A DNA stretch of 64,000 bases, taken from contig NZ_JBNILN010000001.1 in the NCBI RefSeq assembly GCF_050107715.1, positions 124,001-188,000 of the forward strand, written 5' to 3'. The stretch is from Metabacillus_B sp050107715 (GTDB lineage: Bacteria; Bacillota; Bacilli; Bacillales; Bacillaceae). Position 1 is the stretch's first letter; each line of letters begins with the position of its first letter. The notes beneath the pieces were generated by a model, which searched no databases, had not been told where the DNA came from, and was given only the letters and a program-made list of their open reading frames with translations. Of this stretch, positions 1 to 7,538 are shown one piece after another. The position numbers were made by a program, and so were the translations under genes.

Positions 1-257
1 GAGAGTGCATATAGCTCGACTGCGGCCGCAATTTTATACAGTCCCTCTTCAAAATGGGGAAGGATGTCAGACTCTTTGGCAAAAAGCATTCCGTGGAGAA
101 ATACAAGCTGCCCGAAGAAAACCTGATCCTTCGTGCAGATAAACGACAAAATTCGATCCCTTGCTGATTCGTTCTTTACTTTTGAGGTTACCGATTGCAC
201 GGATGCCTTTATGACTGCGTCGAAGTTCAAGTGTAAATGGTCACTAATTGCAATCAC
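1..257 (-). CDS. comQ: ComQ-like isoprenyl transferase, N-terminal fragment
   Basis: The N-terminal part of a gene that runs off the left edge of the window. About 80 residues are readable, including DQVFFGQLVFLHGMLF and KIAAAVELYAL, which fit the helical polyprenyl-synthase fold of ComQ, the enzyme that isoprenylates the tryptophan of pheromone ComX. The aspartate-rich motifs would lie beyond the edge. The main support is position: it lies directly downstream of degQ on the same strand, the usual degQ-comQ order. The start is unresolved. An AAAGGGGTGA ribosome site is followed in frame by GTG (257), a rare ATT (248) and TTG (230). Another polyprenyl-synthase-like protein cannot be excluded. 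Confidence 0.6.
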   Translation of the reverse strand, partial: MIAISDHLHLNFDAVIKASVQSVTSKVKNESARDRILSFICTKDQVFFGQLVFLHGMLFAKESDILPHFEEGLYKIAAAVELYAL

Positions 258-355
258 CCCTTTAAAAGTAATATTACTATATATGCATTTTTTTTAATAG
301 ATAATTATAAAATTTTTACATTCTTATAAAAATTTTACCTTAATTTAGAAGAAAA

Positions 356-384
356 AAAGCAGTTTCCTTTAAGGAAACTGCTTT
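356..384 (-). terminator. Rho-independent terminator of degQ
   Basis: A near-perfect inverted repeat (AAAGCAGTTTCCTT and its complement) is followed on the minus strand by a run of seven T. It separates degQ from the comQ-like gene, which therefore needs its own promoter in the AT-rich stretch 260-350. Confidence 0.85.
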
Positions 385-443
385 CTGTTTCTATCCGTCC
401 ATTCTTCTGTTTACAAAGAAAAAAGCTCTGGCTGATAAGAGCT

Positions 444-584
444 TTACGAGACCTTTACATATGCGTATTTATCGTATTTATCGATGCTCTTGTTTATGGA
501 TTGCAAGGATTGCTTCGTTTCACGAATTTCTTTTTCCAGCTGCTGAAGAAACTGTGTCAATTCTTCGATCTTGTGTTGTGTCAT
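444..584 (-). CDS. degQ: DegQ, stimulator of DegU phosphorylation
   Basis: A 46-residue protein, the same length as B. subtilis DegQ. It carries the family's recognisable C-terminal half, SINKSIDKYDKYAY (SINKSIDQLDKYNY-like in B. subtilis), after a helical glutamate/lysine-rich N-terminus. DegQ is a cytosolic helper that stimulates phosphotransfer from DegS to DegU and so promotes exoenzyme and polyglutamate production. The ATG is preceded by AAGGAGTG at good spacing. A ComA-type operator and a sigma-A-like promoter lie upstream and a strong terminator follows, so the gene is probably a monocistronic target of quorum sensing. Confidence 0.93.
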   Translation of the reverse strand: MTQHKIEELTQFLQQLEKEIRETKQSLQSINKSIDKYDKYAYVKVS

Positions 585-651
585 CGCTTCCACACTCCTT
601 CTTTAAATCGGGCTGGCTTCTATTCGCTTGCTAACCCTTTTGCTAACTTTA

Positions 652-679
652 ATACTAAAGGAGTGCGGGCCGTTTGTAA
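652..679 (-). promoter_or_regulatory. Candidate sigma-A promoter of degQ
   Basis: On the minus strand, TTACAA (679-674) and TAGTAT (657-652) are separated by 16 bp and would start transcription about 60 bp before the degQ ATG. The -35 element is weak, as expected for an activator-dependent promoter. Confidence 0.5.
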
Positions 680-702
680 CCGAAAATAAGGCGAAATTCA
701 CA

Positions 703-718
703 GTGCGGGATACCGCAA
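703..718 (-). promoter_or_regulatory. ComA-type operator upstream of degQ
   Basis: Read on the minus strand the sequence is TTGCGG-TATC-CCGCAC. It matches the ComA box TTGCGG-N4-CCGCAA at all but the last base. Its centre lies roughly 65-70 bp upstream of the inferred degQ start site, where a class-I activator would bind. A further GTGCGG half-site occurs at 663-668, inside the promoter spacer. Confidence 0.8.
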
Positions 719-777
719 CCCTTTCAATAGTCCATATGATTCATATTTACGGATTATCAGTCGTGCTATTGTACCTA

Positions 778-1035
778 TTAAGATTTGACTTTCATGCCTG
801 GATACTCAGGTTCACCGAAATTACTGAATAATTGGTCCCGGAATATTTCCTGCGCATGCCATTCAGCCCTTTCACGGACAGCTGCTAATTCAGCCGGACC
901 ATTGTATCTGATTAGTAAATCTTCAATTCTTTTTTCAGAGCATACGAATTCTGCTTCGACCGCATTTCCTTCATGATGGAATACAAAGGCAACAACCAGC
1001 TTATTTTCCAATTCAAAGATTTTCGGTTCAAGCAA
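778..1035 (-). CDS. Hypothetical protein, 85 aa
   Basis: I do not recognise this protein. It starts with TTG, preceded by AGGAGGG at 7-nt spacing, which is a strong reason to think it is expressed. The sequence is soluble and acidic with no membrane segment: a short beta-like N-terminus (KIFELENKLVVAFVFHHEGN) followed by a charged helical region and a proline-rich end (GEPEYPGMKVKS). It lies upstream of degQ on the same strand, but the degQ promoter and ComA box lie immediately beyond its stop codon, so it is probably a separate transcript. Confidence 0.6.
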   Translation of the reverse strand: MLEPKIFELENKLVVAFVFHHEGNAVEAEFVCSEKRIEDLLIRYNGPAELAAVRERAEWHAQEIFRDQLFSNFGEPEYPGMKVKS

Positions 1036-1206
1036 AACGATTCCCTCCTAAAAGATGTCATATTATTTAACTATTCGCTCTTTTTTGCTTAAACCCTCCT
1101 TCTATCAGCAGGTGTTTACGTTCACCCTTATGCTTGAGAATAAAAATAGACAAATATAATAAAGAGGAACATACATATAATACATGCTTATTTGGAGGTG
1201 AAGTGC

Positions 1207-1494
1207 TTGTCCGGTCCATTGCGTTCGCCCTATACAGATGTTTTTGGCTTAAGTGCAAGGGAATGCCTTTCTCTTTATGCAGATTTGCAAAAAGTATTGG
1301 CAGCCATCTCTTCCTCACCGCGGTACGCCTTTCAAATAAGAAAAAACGCGGAGCTTTCCAATACGAAGGAGGTTCGGCGGCTAATCCGTCAATCAGGGTT
1401 AGTTTCTCCATTTGATGTAGCTTATACTCCAGATGGGATCAACATCACTATCCTAAAGGATCACGGGCATCTGACCGCTTCATTAAGGTGGTAA
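1207..1494 (+). CDS. Hypothetical protein, 95 aa (YuzC position)
   Basis: The start is placed at TTG 1207 because GGAGGTG at 1194-1200 gives ideal spacing; an in-frame TTG at 1192 overlaps that ribosome site. The protein begins SGPLRSPYTDVFGLSARECL and is soluble and mixed alpha/beta. It sits between degQ and a yuxH-like gene, the position of B. subtilis yuzC. I could not confirm homology to YuzC by eye and assign no function. Overlapping frames on both strands (1067-1415) lack a comparable start signal. Confidence 0.55.
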   Translation: MSGPLRSPYTDVFGLSARECLSLYADLQKVLAAISSSPRYAFQIRKNAELSNTKEVRRLIRQSGLVSPFDVAYTPDGINITILKDHGHLTASLRW

Positions 1495-1562
1495 CAGCAA
1501 TTAGTAAATTCCGGTCAGCATACATGGGCGGGGTGTGCTAAAACTAAAAGCGAGGTGAATTC

Positions 1563-2246
1563 ATGGAGATATTTACGGCTGATTTTTTGGCCTCCCTTTT
1601 ATCCATCATAGTCATTGATCTGGTGCTTGCAGGGGATAATGCGATCCTAATTGGATTGGCTGCCAGAAACCTGCCCGCAGGACAGAGGAAGAAGGTTATC
1701 CTTTGGGGTACTGCAGGAGCGATTATTATAAGGGCTATTGCCACGTTTGCCTTCGTTTATTTACTCAAGATTCCCGGTCTGCTTTTAGCGGGCGGTTTGA
1801 TCCTTCTTTGGATCGCCTACCGGCTGCTGACCGACGATAAAGAGCATGACGTAAAATCAGGAAACAGTATGGGAGCTGCCATCCGAACCATTATTATTGC
1901 CGATGCTGTAATGGGGCTTGATAACGTTTTGGCGGTAGCAGGTGCAGCTCATGGAAGTTTCTTGCTGGTTACCCTAGGGCTTTTGATCTCCATTCCGATT
2001 GTTGTTTGGGGGAGTACGTTAATTTTAAAATTCATCGACCGCTTTCCGGCCATCATTGTCATCGGGGCAGCCATATTAGCCTGGACTGCCGCAAAAATGA
2101 TTGTAAAGGAGCCATTTCTTAAGCCTTATTTTAAGGAAGAATGGATTACTTATACATTTGAATTAGCTGTGATTGTCCTCGTAACCGGAATTGGATACTA
2201 TCGTAAAAAAAACCGGGAGAAAAGGCATATCGCTGGGCAAAATTAA
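1563..2246 (+). CDS. yjbE: TerC-family integral membrane metal transporter (YjbE-like)
   Basis: A 227-residue protein with about seven hydrophobic segments. It carries the two acidic TerC signatures, DLVLAGDNA (near residue 20) and DAVMGLDNVLA (near residue 118), whose aspartates are expected to bind a divalent metal. Bacillus TerC proteins export manganese, in part to metallate secreted enzymes. Length and sequence best match YjbE. The ATG follows GCGAGGTGAATTC. No yybP-ykoY manganese riboswitch is visible in the short upstream region. The C-terminus is basic (YYRKKNREKRH), consistent with a cytosolic tail. Confidence 0.85.
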   Translation: MEIFTADFLASLLSIIVIDLVLAGDNAILIGLAARNLPAGQRKKVILWGTAGAIIIRAIATFAFVYLLKIPGLLLAGGLILLWIAYRLLTDDKEHDVKSGNSMGAAIRTIIIADAVMGLDNVLAVAGAAHGSFLLVTLGLLISIPIVVWGSTLILKFIDRFPAIIVIGAAILAWTAAKMIVKEPFLKPYFKEEWITYTFELAVIVLVTGIGYYRKKNREKRHIAGQN

Positions 2247-2277
2247 AACAAGGGCGCTTACAGCAGCCCTTGTTTTA
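2244..2277. terminator. Bidirectional terminator
   Basis: A perfect 12-bp stem (TAAAACAAGGGC and its complement) with a 10-nt loop has T-rich sequence on both sides. It serves the convergent TerC and aldo/keto reductase genes. Confidence 0.85.
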
Positions 2278-2293
2278 TACGTATACCAACTAT

Positions 2294-3196
2294 TTAAGGG
2301 ACTTCATGCCCCATTGAAGCGTGCAGGATCTCAAACCATTGCTGCCTGTCCATTTTTAATTCGAGAGAATGAACCGCTGAATGAATCCGTTCAATTTTAC
2401 CTGATCCTACAATCGGCATGATTTTTGCAGGGTGTGCAAGCAGCCATGCATATAGAACTTCATCGATTCCTCCGGCGCCTATTTTTTCTCCGACTTGTTC
2501 AAGTACTGTAACAAGACGCTTCGCTTTCCCATCTTCCGCTTTAAAAATTTGGCCTCCTGCCAGTGGAGACCAAGCCATAGGGGGAATTCTCATTTCCTGG
2601 CATAGGTCCATTGTGCCGTCTTCAAAATTTTCAAGCTGATAGGCAGATAGTTCGATTTGATTTGTTACAAGCGGGAAGTCGAGATAGGACTGCAGCATAT
2701 GAAAATGGGACTGTTTAAAATTTGAGACACCGAAGTGACGCACTTTTCCTTCTTCTCTCAGCTTCGTGAAGGCTTCTGCAGCTTCTTCAGGATTCATAAA
2801 TGGATCAGGACGGTGAATCAGAAGCACATCTATGTATTCGGTTTTAAGGTTTTTCAGGGACTGCTCCGCTGAAGCGATAATGTGCTCTTTACTTGTATCA
2901 TAATGCTTGATCCGGTTTTCGGGACGATTTTCCGAAATCAGGGCAATCCCTGCTTTTGTTACGATCTCCATCTTTTCCCTGAGAGATGGTTTTAAAGCAA
3001 GACCTTCGCCAAATAGACTATCACTCGTGTAAGAGCCGTAAATGTCTGCATGATCGAAGGTTGTGATGCCGAGGTCCAGGCACTGCTCAATCAGCTGCAG
3101 CCGCTCATCTTTGCTCATATTCCAGTCTGCTAAACGCCACAATCCGTGAATAATACGGCTAAAGGATAAATCTTCTGCTATATGAATGCGTTCCAT
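2294..3196 (-). CDS. Aldo/keto reductase (YdhF-type)
   Basis: A 300-residue NADPH-dependent TIM-barrel oxidoreductase. The catalytic tetrad is visible in order: Asp and Tyr in FDHADIYGSY, Lys in EIVTKAGI and His in LLIHRPDP. The GVSNF loop and the C-terminal cofactor-binding segment (PIVGSGKIERI) are also present. It resembles the E. coli YdhF subgroup; the carbonyl substrate is unknown. The second ATG (3196) is chosen because AGAGGAG sits 7 nt upstream; the first ATG (3202) is only 2 nt from that site. It stands alone between two convergent or separately transcribed neighbours. Confidence 0.85.
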   Translation of the reverse strand: MERIHIAEDLSFSRIIHGLWRLADWNMSKDERLQLIEQCLDLGITTFDHADIYGSYTSDSLFGEGLALKPSLREKMEIVTKAGIALISENRPENRIKHYDTSKEHIIASAEQSLKNLKTEYIDVLLIHRPDPFMNPEEAAEAFTKLREEGKVRHFGVSNFKQSHFHMLQSYLDFPLVTNQIELSAYQLENFEDGTMDLCQEMRIPPMAWSPLAGGQIFKAEDGKAKRLVTVLEQVGEKIGAGGIDEVLYAWLLAHPAKIMPIVGSGKIERIHSAVHSLELKMDRQQWFEILHASMGHEVP

Positions 3197-3263
3197 GATC
3201 ATTCTCCTCTCTTTTCGTATAGTGTACTTTAATTCTGAAGGCTTTCAAAGTGCTTTGATTCCG

Positions 3264-4490
3264 TTACCAGTCAGTCCCTGACAGCAAGTCTTCCGCCCAG
3301 TGAATGGATGCAATATAGGATTCATAGGCTTCTTGCTCCGATAATCCGCTTTCAGGCAGATGAAATTCCGCCAGCTCCAGTCTGCGGGCCCAGTTAAAGA
3401 TTCTCGTCAAATCATTATTTGTGCCAGAAAGAGCATCCTTTATATCAGGTGCAAGGGGAAGTTCAACTAAAATATCCGCCTTCTCCCTGTGCAGGAGCGT
3501 ATCAATCATTGAAAACATCCCTGTCAGAAGATAAGAGGAGGAGGAATTTCTCCCGGTTTTTACTGCCAGCTGTTCGCATAGCTTGGCACGGATTAATGAA
3601 AGCTTGATCACTTCATTCATGAGCGGCTCGTCCTTTTTAAAAAACCCTCTCACCGACATAATGTACATCCATTTTCTGATCTCTGTCAGCCCCAGAAGAA
3701 CAATCGCCTGCTGGATTGAATGAATCGGATTTGGAGGGCGGAAAGCTGGCGAATTCATTAATTTCAGAAGCTTGTATGATAACGAAAGATCCTGCTCAAT
3801 CAGGTCTGCAACCAGATCAATTCTTGGTTCTTCTTTATTTAATTCCTGAATGATTTTAAAGTAGGACAGGACGTTTAAAGGCATATCGTGGCCGGCCAGT
3901 ATAACAGGCTTGCTGAAGAAATACCCCTGAAACAGCTCGCATCCCAGTGCCTTCGCCTGCTCATACTGCTCCAAAGTCTCGACTTTTTCCGCTATGAATG
4001 CAAGGTTGTAAATGCTCAGCTGCCTCATCATTACAGAAAGTTCTTTCAAGGATGTATGCAGCATATCCACTTTAACGTAATCTGCTGCATGTAAAATGCT
4101 CTGCACTTCCGGATGCATGCTATCCTGTTCAATAAAAAAGTCATCCAATGCAATGGTATACCCTCTCGCTTTCAGGCTATTGCATATGGATGCAAGCTCG
4201 GATGTAAGCGGAACATCTTCCAAAATTTCAATAACAACAGAACGCGGATCCAAATATTCCGGTATTTTAAGCTTTAAAAGATCTTCGGTAAAATTAATAA
4301 AGCAAGGGCTTCCTTCAGATAATTCTTTCAAGCCCATATTTAAAAAGCTGTCTAAAATTAAATGCATAGTGGCTTCGTTTCCGTCTATTTTCGGAAACGA
4401 ATTTTGCTCGCTGTTTCTGTATAAGAGTTCATATCCTTTTACAAACCCTTTCCGGTCAAAGATCGGCTGTCTTCCAATGTATACTTTCAT
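3264..4490 (-). CDS. yuxH: EAL-HDOD signalling protein (YuxH-like)
   Basis: A 408-residue cytosolic protein with an N-terminal EAL-like domain (about 1-200) and a C-terminal HDOD domain (about 200-400). The EAL motif reads YELLYR, the DDFG region reads LDDFFIEQ and the QGYFFSKP motif is kept. Several metal ligands of an active c-di-GMP phosphodiesterase appear changed, so it is more likely a binding or scaffold protein. The architecture and the position near degQ match B. subtilis YuxH. In B. subtilis the gene is, as I recall, linked to the competence regulon; no such site was identified here. Confidence 0.85.
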   Translation of the reverse strand: MKVYIGRQPIFDRKGFVKGYELLYRNSEQNSFPKIDGNEATMHLILDSFLNMGLKELSEGSPCFINFTEDLLKLKIPEYLDPRSVVIEILEDVPLTSELASICNSLKARGYTIALDDFFIEQDSMHPEVQSILHAADYVKVDMLHTSLKELSVMMRQLSIYNLAFIAEKVETLEQYEQAKALGCELFQGYFFSKPVILAGHDMPLNVLSYFKIIQELNKEEPRIDLVADLIEQDLSLSYKLLKLMNSPAFRPPNPIHSIQQAIVLLGLTEIRKWMYIMSVRGFFKKDEPLMNEVIKLSLIRAKLCEQLAVKTGRNSSSSYLLTGMFSMIDTLLHREKADILVELPLAPDIKDALSGTNNDLTRIFNWARRLELAEFHLPESGLSEQEAYESYIASIHWAEDLLSGTDW

Positions 4491-4579
4491 GCTGTTTCCT
4501 CTCTGAATATAAGTGCTTTATACCCATTTATTTTAGCTCATATAGAGGAAAATTTTTGTCGAATTTTGTGTTTTTTGCG

Positions 4580-4696
4580 TTATTTTTGCAAAAAATGCAG
4601 AATCATTTTCGTCCAGCCGATTACAGCCATCCATATTGGAATGCTTAAACCTGCTGCCCAAAGCATTCCTTTAAAGAAATTCCCTTCCTGTCTCAT
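4580..4696 (-). CDS. Small single-pass membrane protein, 38 aa
   Basis: A short reading frame with a very strong ribosome site (AGGAGGAGATGAC-ATG). It has a charged start (MRQEGNFFKG), a hydrophobic core around residues 11-34 (MLWAAGLSIPIWMAVIGW) and a basic end. The profile is that of a one-helix membrane peptide. Function unknown. It lies between the yuxH-like gene and the HpaB-like gene and is transcribed divergently from the latter. Confidence 0.6.
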   Translation of the reverse strand: MRQEGNFFKGMLWAAGLSIPIWMAVIGWTKMILHFLQK

Positions 4697-4902
4697 GTCA
4701 TCTCCTCCTGACGGTCCGCTACATCTTGTCCAAAATAGGCGAGTGATAAACTGCTGCTTGCTATATATATTCGACTGTCTTTCCAGTTATCACTTCCTGC
4801 AGGAGCCCGGTTAATAGGACTCACGTTCCGCTTAGACCCGCATATAGTGAAAAAGGATTCAATTATTGAGGTTTGAACATCAACTATCGGGAGTGAAATA
4901 AA

Positions 4903-6348
4903 TTGCCGGTCATCTCTGGAAAACAATTTATCGATCGGTTAAATAAGCTTCATCCTGCCGTATGGTACAAAGGAAGTAAGATAGAAGGCCCCATTTCAGA
5001 ACACCCTGCCTATAAAGGGGCTATACGGACAAAAGCAGAGCTTTACGACCTGCAGCACCATCCGGAAAAGGTGGACAGGATGACGTATCAATGCCCGGAG
5101 ACGAATGAAAGGAAGGGTCTGTCGTATTTGCGCCCGCAAACGAAAGAAGATCTTACAAAACGATCAGCGATGATGACCGAATGGGCTAAGAAAACACATG
5201 GAATGATGGGACGAACGCCTGACTATATGAATACAGCTGTCATGGCTCTCGCGGCTTCTGCAGCGATACTTGAAGATCAGGATGATGATTTCGCCCAAAA
5301 CTTGGTCCGCCTTTATGAACGGGCCTCCCGTGAAGACCTTTCGTTCACTCACAGCTTTATCAATCCTCAGGCAAATCGCTCAGCGGCCTATTATGAATCA
5401 GATCATCACCCTGTAGCAGCCAGAGTGATTAAGAAAACGGCGGAAGGCCTCATCGTAAAAGGAGCAAGGCTTCTGGCAACAGAAGGCGGAATGACGGATG
5501 AAGTCCTTGTCTTTCCATCAGGCGGAGGAAAGCAGTCCAAAGAACACGCTTTCTCCTTCTCAATACCAAGCAATACAAAAGGGCTGTCCTTTTTATGCAG
5601 GGAATCCTTTGCGCCCGGAGATTCTGCTTTTAACTACCCTTTATCTTCCCGGTTTGAAGAAATGGACACCTTAATTATGTTTGATGATGTTCTCGTACCC
5701 TGGGATCGTGTGTTTTTTTATCACCGTCCGGACCTTGCCGCAAAATTATTTAATGAAAGCAGCTTTGCTTCTCAGGCTCTCCATCAAGTCGTAAACCGGC
5801 AGCTTGTAAAGCTTGAATACTTGCTCGGCCTCGCCCAGCTTCTCGTTTCAGCGCTGAATGTCAGCGAATATCAGCACATCCAGGAAAAAATATCGGAATT
5901 AATCATCGGGTGTGAAGTAATCAGCGCACTTCATCAAAAATCAGAGCATACAGCGGCTTTGGATCAGTGGGGGACGATGTGTCCCAATTTGCAGCCTCTT
6001 TATGCTGCTATATGTCTTAACTCCAAGCTCTATCCTGCGTACATTGAGATTCTTCAGCTTATTGGTGCAGGAGGATATTTGACGATCCCTTCCGAGGAAG
6101 ATTTCGAATCAGAAATTGCTGAAAAAGCCGATCATTTTCTTCAGGGAGCAGCAATCGACGGGAAAATGAAAACCGCTTTGTTCCGTCTAGCCTGGGATAC
6201 CACGATGAGTTCATTCGGAGGCCGTCAGACCCAGTATGAGCGGTTTTTCTTTGGCGACCCCGTCCGTTTGCGTTCAAACTTGTACAGATTCTATCCGCGT
6301 CAGCACATGATGGATGAAGTTCTTAGCTTCCTCGATTACCGCAATTAA
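4903..6348 (+). CDS. 4-hydroxyphenylacetate 3-monooxygenase family, oxygenase subunit (HpaB-type)
   Basis: A 481-residue protein of the two-component flavin-dependent monooxygenase family, acyl-CoA-dehydrogenase fold. Typical features are the RTPDYMN segment near residue 106, SFINPQ near 150, the DDVLVPWDRVFFY segment near 265 and the C-terminal FGGRQTQYERFFFGDP region. HpaB enzymes ortho-hydroxylate phenols using reduced FAD supplied by a separate reductase (HpaC). No reductase gene lies nearby. The TTG start at 4903 follows CGGGAGTGAAATAAA. The true substrate cannot be told from sequence. B. subtilis YoaI is a comparable stand-alone member. Confidence 0.85.
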   Translation: MPVISGKQFIDRLNKLHPAVWYKGSKIEGPISEHPAYKGAIRTKAELYDLQHHPEKVDRMTYQCPETNERKGLSYLRPQTKEDLTKRSAMMTEWAKKTHGMMGRTPDYMNTAVMALAASAAILEDQDDDFAQNLVRLYERASREDLSFTHSFINPQANRSAAYYESDHHPVAARVIKKTAEGLIVKGARLLATEGGMTDEVLVFPSGGGKQSKEHAFSFSIPSNTKGLSFLCRESFAPGDSAFNYPLSSRFEEMDTLIMFDDVLVPWDRVFFYHRPDLAAKLFNESSFASQALHQVVNRQLVKLEYLLGLAQLLVSALNVSEYQHIQEKISELIIGCEVISALHQKSEHTAALDQWGTMCPNLQPLYAAICLNSKLYPAYIEILQLIGAGGYLTIPSEEDFESEIAEKADHFLQGAAIDGKMKTALFRLAWDTTMSSFGGRQTQYERFFFGDPVRLRSNLYRFYPRQHMMDEVLSFLDYRN

Positions 6349-6351
6349 AAT

Positions 6352-6375
6352 AGGCGCCACATGAGCGCCTTTTTA
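6352..6375 (+). terminator. Terminator after the HpaB-like gene
   Basis: An AGGCGC/GCGCCT stem with a 7-nt loop and TTTTT lies directly behind the stop codon. It abuts the convergent yueH stop. Confidence 0.75.
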
Positions 6376-6609
6376 CATTTCTGTAATCCATTGTCCGATT
6401 TTATCTGCGAGCAGTCCGGCTTCTTCTTTATTCAGCCTTTGCTCAAGCGATTGAACGAGTTTCTCTCTAGCGGCCACTGATCCCTCCTCATATTTTATGA
6501 GGCATGACCAGTGCTGGTCCGGTACGGCGATTAAGTGATATTCTTCCTTCTTGTTTTCGTAGATATATATTTTATCGGTATTCGGCAAGTGAGCCCTTCT
6601 AATTTTCAT
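6373..6609 (-). CDS. yueH: YueH-family protein
   Basis: A 78-residue soluble protein (MKIRRAHLPNTDKIYIYENK...) of the small Bacillus YueH family, of unknown function. An AGAAAGGAATAGGAA ribosome region precedes the ATG. Its neighbours (yueG upstream, yueF further on) match the B. subtilis order, which supports the call. It is probably co-transcribed with the small gene just upstream. Confidence 0.75.
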   Translation of the reverse strand: MKIRRAHLPNTDKIYIYENKKEEYHLIAVPDQHWSCLIKYEEGSVAAREKLVQSLEQRLNKEEAGLLADKIGQWITEM

Positions 6610-6656
6610 TTCCTATTCCTTTCTTAAATAGACTGCTGTAATCGTTAATTCCGGGT

Positions 6657-6812
6657 TTATTCAGATGAAATCGGCTTAAACGTGTCCGCAGCCTGAAGAA
6701 TCTTCAGCGTTGTGACATTTGTTTCAGGAGACTTTCTTTTGGAATGGAGCACTTCCTCTACTTGATCCAGCGGAACGCCCGCGTGCATGGCAATGCATGC
6801 TTTCCTATTCAT
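6657..6812 (-). CDS. Small HTH-like protein, 51 aa
   Basis: The start is set at ATG 6812 because AGAGAGGTGATTCTT precedes it; the longer in-frame version from 6884 has no ribosome site. The segment ACIAMHAGVPLDQVEEVLHS followed by a KxxNxTTLKIL stretch resembles a Cro/CI-type helix-turn-helix plus recognition loop, but too little is present for a complete domain. Function unknown. It lies between yueG and yueH in the same direction. Confidence 0.5.
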   Translation of the reverse strand: MNRKACIAMHAGVPLDQVEEVLHSKRKSPETNVTTLKILQAADTFKPISSE

Positions 6813-6902
6813 AAGAATCACCTCTCTGACTAAATCGTACAAAATGTCAGAGGGCGAATCAATGTTTTCACAGAATTTTAACATAGTTGAAAAGTATATT
6901 CC

Positions 6903-7118
6903 CTAAGCGTTAAGAGAATCAGCCTGGTCTATTACATCTGAGTCAAAATCATTGGTCCAGCTCCTGCTGTTCACCAGATGATTCCCATCTCCATTTGAAA
7001 GCGCTCCTGATCCTACAGCAAATTTTTGAACACTTTTAGGAGAAATGGTAAAAGTGTCCCCCACCTTGAAGACACCCGAAACACTCTCCACTTCCATCGG
7101 ACCTACAAAGGCTGGCAT
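6903..7118 (-). CDS. yueG: Spore germination protein of the GerPA/GerPF family (YueG)
   Basis: A 71-residue protein with the GerPA/PF pattern: MPAFVGPMEVESVSG, then VGDTFTISPKS, a small Gly/Ser stretch (GSGALSNGDG) and the acidic end DSDVIDQADSLNA. GerP proteins are laid down in the spore coat and let germinants pass to their receptors. The start at 7118 follows AAAGAGGTGAGGAAT; the longer frame to 7142 has a worse site. It is transcribed divergently from the four-gene spore cluster to the right. Confidence 0.88.
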   Translation of the reverse strand: MPAFVGPMEVESVSGVFKVGDTFTISPKSVQKFAVGSGALSNGDGNHLVNSRSWTNDFDSDVIDQADSLNA

Positions 7119-7229
7119 ATTCCTCACCTCTTTCATCATCATTTCCTAATTTTTTCAGAGTCGCTTATGTTTTGCCATTTAGCTCTGCTTATTTAGCCTA
7201 TGCCCTTTTCCTGAATTCGGTGCTCCAGA

Positions 7230-7257
7230 ACAAATGGGCTTTGCCGGGCATACACTG
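7230..7257 (+). promoter_or_regulatory. Candidate sigma-K promoter of the spore cluster
   Basis: The dinucleotide AC (7230-7231), a 17-bp spacer and CATACACTG (7249-7257) match the mother-cell sigma-K pattern AC-N17-CATANNNTA except for the last base. It sits about 30 bp before the first gene of the cluster. Late mother-cell expression is what the coat and germination functions of the genes predict. The motif is short, so this remains tentative. Confidence 0.45.
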
Positions 7258-7284
7258 TAAAAGCGAATGGAGGAAGGTGAGAGT

Positions 7285-7527
7285 GTGCCAACAACCATTA
7301 ATCTGTTTCATCTTAAAGTACACAGCATTTCCTGCAACGGTTCTCTAAATATTGGAGAGACGGTGATCAACAGTCCAACCTCAAGCACTAAATCAACAGG
7401 GGCCAATTCATCTTACGGCGATTTTTCACCATCTGACTCCCTCATGGAGAACATTTATATTGATCCGGACCAAAATGACCAGTCAAACATTGCCAACCTG
7501 GATGAATTTATCGCCAGCCAATCTTAA
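7285..7527 (+). CDS. GerPA/GerPF-like spore protein, 80 aa
   Basis: Divergent member of the GerPA/PF family: a beta-rich start (TINLFHLKVHSISCNG), LNIGETVINSP, a Ser/Thr/Gly-rich middle (SSTKSTGANSSYGDFSP) and a DPDQNDQSNIAN end that copies the DPDvvDQ pattern of the family. The start is set at GTG 7285 because GGAGGAAGGTGAGAGT precedes it. It is first in a tight cluster with the next three genes (gaps of 11-30 bp) and is presumably made in the mother cell. Confidence 0.7.
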   Translation: MPTTINLFHLKVHSISCNGSLNIGETVINSPTSSTKSTGANSSYGDFSPSDSLMENIYIDPDQNDQSNIANLDEFIASQS

Positions 7528-7538
7528 GGAGGGTTCTC

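Noticed and set aside
1067..1415. Alternative frames (minus 114 codons, plus 93 codons) near 1.1-1.4 kb.
   Set aside because: They compete with the gene at 1207-1494, which alone has a GGAGGTG site at proper spacing.
1495..1562. yybP-ykoY manganese riboswitch before the TerC gene.
   Set aside because: Only about 70 bp separate it from the preceding gene and no riboswitch core is visible.
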